Source: Caryophanales bacterium UBA4694 (GTDB lineage: Bacteria; Bacillota_I; Bacilli_A; RFN20; CAG-288). From it: a stretch of DNA of 25,217 nt. Position 1 is the stretch's first letter. Each line of letters begins with the position of its first letter. The translations under genes and the position numbers were made by a program. The stretch spans positions 1 to 25,217 of the forward strand of contig DHKM01000060.1 of NCBI GenBank assembly GCA_002404835.1. The letters are read 5' to 3'. The notes under the pieces are model-generated. The model worked only from the letters and a program-made list of their open reading frames with translations. It made no database searches and was not told where the DNA came from. Below, piece after piece: positions 23,667 through 25,217 of the stretch.

Positions 23667-24218
23667 TTATTTTAAATACATATCTAAAATATTTTGTGAG
23701 AAATCTACTATTTTTTTTATTATACTTAAAGGATGTTCTTTTAGCCCAGAACTTATCCAATCATAAATTAAAATTATAGTTCCTCCAGTTGCATATCTAT
23801 TTGCATAAATATACATTTCTTTGTCAACATTATTTTTTACTGGGAATTTTCTAATAACCATGTCATTGCATTTTTTTGATAACCTTGAAAGATATATGTT
23901 CGAAAATGCTGGTATAGTTAAAATAGTTCTTAGATTATTGTCATTATAGATTGCATTTATTGTTCTAGTAATCATAGCGTCAAAATCTTTGTTCGGTGCG
24001 GTTTCTGATATTGTTTCTAAGGCTTCTAATTCATAACTGCAAACAATATCTTCTATTAAATCCATAATGCTGTCGTAATGATCATAAAATGTGTTTCTTT
24101 GAATGTTAGCATTTCTACAAAGTTCAGATATAGAAATTTCAGGTAATTCTTTTCTTTTTAGTAAATTAACTAAAGAATTATATAGTTTAATTTTTGTGTT
24201 TTCGTATCTTTTATCCAT
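23667..24218 (-). CDS. TetR/AcrR-family transcriptional regulator
   Basis: A 183-residue regulator. The N-terminal helix-turn-helix (about 5-50) contains the TetR pattern ISELCRNANIQRNTFYDHYDS. The all-helical C-terminal ligand domain includes ATGGTIILIYDWISSGLKEHP, typical of the DhaS/TetR_C_8-like subgroup. It is transcribed divergently from the short-chain dehydrogenase, with a palindrome between them, so it probably represses itself and that gene until a small molecule binds. Codons are strongly A/T-ending, unlike the genes left of tRNA-Trp. Confidence 0.92.
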   Translation of the reverse strand: MDKRYENTKIKLYNSLVNLLKRKELPEISISELCRNANIQRNTFYDHYDSIMDLIEDIVCSYELEALETISETAPNKDFDAMITRTINAIYNDNNLRTILTIPAFSNIYLSRLSKKCNDMVIRKFPVKNNVDKEMYIYANRYATGGTIILIYDWISSGLKEHPLSIIKKIVDFSQNILDMYLK

Positions 24219-24232
24219 TGTGTCCCCATTTA

Positions 24233-24249
24233 TCGAACATTTCGTTCAA
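24233..24249. promoter_or_regulatory. TetR operator candidate in the divergent promoter region
   Basis: TCGAACA-TTT-CGTTCAA, an imperfect palindrome with GAAC/GTTC cores, 14 bases from the tetR-like start. A weak plus-strand promoter (TTAAAT 24259-24264, 17 bases, TAAAAT 24282-24287) lies just beyond and would serve the dehydrogenase gene. Confidence 0.65.
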
Positions 24250-24312
24250 TATTTGCGCTTAAATAATACTACACTTTTATATAAAATCTAATATATAGAG
24301 GTGTAAATATTT

Positions 24313-25041
24313 ATGGAAAATAGAATTGCAGTAGTAACAGGTGCAGGAACAGGTCTTGGTTTTGCAACCGCAAAATTATTAAAAGAGAATGGTTGGAAAG
24401 TATATGGAACTATAATTGAAGGACAAGATAACAATCAATTGGAAAATTTAGGAATTATCACTTACATTGTCAATATTGCTGATCCAATTCAGGTAAAAGA
24501 TTTTGCAAATTTTGTGGAACAAAAAGAAAAAAATGGAATTAGCGATTTGATTAATATCGCTGGTATCGCTGGCCCAGGTGGTGGCCTATTAGAAGGTATT
24601 TCTTATGAAAATGCGAAGTTAACTTTCGATGTTAATATTAGTGGAACGCTTAATATGGTAAGATGTTTTTTACCACTTCTAAGAAAATATGGTCCTGGGA
24701 GAGTAGTTAACGTATCTGCTGGCACAAGAACACCAGCTCCTTTTACAGGCGCTTATTTGGTTTCTAAATATGGTGTTGAAGGAATCACTAACGTTTTACG
24801 TTATGAAATGGCACCATTTGGAATTCAATCCACAAGTGTAGAACCTGCAGGTATGAAAACACCTATGACAGCTAACCCAATTGAAAATCAAACTAAAACA
24901 TGGGATAGAATGGGGCAGGAAGTCAAAGAAGCGTACTACGATAAAATTAATCCTACATTAGAATTCATGAATAGTGTCATTGATAAAGCAGATGAGCCTA
25001 TAGATGTTGCTAAAGTGATACTAAAAGCTTTAAAAGCTTAA
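24313..25041 (+). CDS. Short-chain dehydrogenase/reductase, C-terminally truncated by an in-frame stop
   Basis: A 242-residue NAD(P)-dependent SDR. The cofactor loop is TGAGTGLG (9-16), followed by NIAG (81-84) and Asn108. The catalytic residues are Ser135, Tyr148 and Lys152 in YLVSK, and VEPAGMKTPM forms the stretch after the active site. It resembles 17-beta-hydroxysteroid/retinol dehydrogenase-like SDRs, but the substrate is not readable. GAGGTG lies 9 bases before the ATG. The TAA at 25039-25041 is followed in the same frame by 38 more codons that look like the missing SDR tail, so this may be a damaged gene, a shortened but active enzyme or a sequencing error. The catalytic core is intact. 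It is divergent from the TetR regulator that likely controls it. Confidence 0.88.
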   Translation: MENRIAVVTGAGTGLGFATAKLLKENGWKVYGTIIEGQDNNQLENLGIITYIVNIADPIQVKDFANFVEQKEKNGISDLINIAGIAGPGGGLLEGISYENAKLTFDVNISGTLNMVRCFLPLLRKYGPGRVVNVSAGTRTPAPFTGAYLVSKYGVEGITNVLRYEMAPFGIQSTSVEPAGMKTPMTANPIENQTKTWDRMGQEVKEAYYDKINPTLEFMNSVIDKADEPIDVAKVILKALKA

Positions 25042-25158
25042 AAAATGAAAATTAGATATATGGCAAAATCTGTTAGTTGGCAAGCAGGAGTACAACGTTT
25101 AATTGGCGAAAATGCATTTGAAAGTATGATGATGAAGGGAATGAAATTGAAAAAATAA
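25042..25158 (+). pseudogene. Detached C-terminal tail of the short-chain dehydrogenase
   Basis: Thirty-eight codons in the same frame as the dehydrogenase, directly after its stop. They begin KMKIRYMAKS and end ESMMMKGMKLKK before a TAA at 25156. SDRs of about 280 residues commonly end in a K.RY...F......K-rich helix like this. An ATG at 25045 could open a 37-residue frame, but it has no Shine-Dalgarno, so it is more likely a remnant than a gene. Confidence 0.6.
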
Positions 25159-25217
25159 ATCTTTTGGGGTTACTTATTATGCTTAATGAGTATAATACCT
25201 GACTTTTTGAGATGAGT

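Noticed and set aside
24233..24249. LexA/SOS box for the DNA repair genes
   Set aside because: GAAC and GTTC are 5 bases apart, not 4 as in Bacillota SOS boxes, and the site lies between the TetR and SDR genes, far from the polymerase operon.
25159..25217. Promoter at the right edge (TATAAT at 25191-25196)
   Set aside because: A perfect -10 is present but no acceptable -35 at 16-18 bases, and the downstream gene is outside the window.
1..25217. CRISPR array or insertion sequence
   Set aside because: No repeat-spacer pattern, cas gene, transposase or paired terminal inverted repeats were seen; the 20-bp repeats at 23449 are contiguous, not spaced by unique sequence of spacer length.

Overview
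The window looks like a chromosomal segment of a low-GC Bacillota (Gram-positive lineage). Pointers are Shine-Dalgarno-rich starts, a lipobox lipoprotein, an RFN-type FMN riboswitch in front of an ECF riboflavin transporter, and a YolD-like/Y-family polymerase pair. The spermidine/putrescine ATPase carries a long insertion of the kind known from Mollicutes, which tentatively suggests a Mollicutes-related or Erysipelotrichia-like gut bacterium. Genes end in TAA, TAG and TGA, and the only Trp tRNA seen has anticodon CCA, so the standard bacterial code fits. The placement is an inference; no rRNA or other marker gene is present.

Layout. (1) 165-1499, minus strand: a guanylate-kinase-like P-loop enzyme behind a HAD phosphatase. 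(2) 1810-7096, plus strand: a compact potA-potB-potC-potD polyamine ABC importer with a promoter at the front and a strong terminator at the end. The binding protein is membrane-anchored instead of lipidated. (3) 7174-8856: a large lipoprotein of unknown function. (4) 8894-15797, minus strand: six tightly packed genes with overlaps or 1-nt gaps. They encode a small beta-rich protein, a coiled-coil protein, an McrB-type AAA+ motor, an McrC-type DUF2357/PD-(D/E)XK nuclease, a Y-family translesion polymerase and a YolD-like protein. This is the most interesting system in the window: a restriction-like GTPase/nuclease with two unrecognised partners, apparently co-transcribed with a mutagenic DNA repair module. 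(5) An initiator tRNA with odd bases, then a RimK-like ATP-grasp ligase convergent with ribU under FMN riboswitch control. (6) 18104-22988, minus strand: a MarR-GNAT fusion protein downstream of a two-subunit aconitase X and a large Fe-S/FMN/FAD old-yellow-enzyme oxidoreductase, likely a small catabolic operon. (7) tRNA-Trp, then a clearly more AT-rich end with 20-bp direct repeats, a TetR regulator, a palindromic operator and a short-chain dehydrogenase whose C-terminal tail is cut off by an in-frame stop.

How the parts may work together. The polyamine importer and the riboflavin importer are housekeeping uptake functions; imported riboflavin would feed flavoenzymes such as the oxidoreductase at 20934-22988. 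The McrBC-like set is probably a defence system against foreign or modified nucleic acid, and its link to the polymerase needs testing. No integrase, IS element, CRISPR array or rRNA gene was seen.
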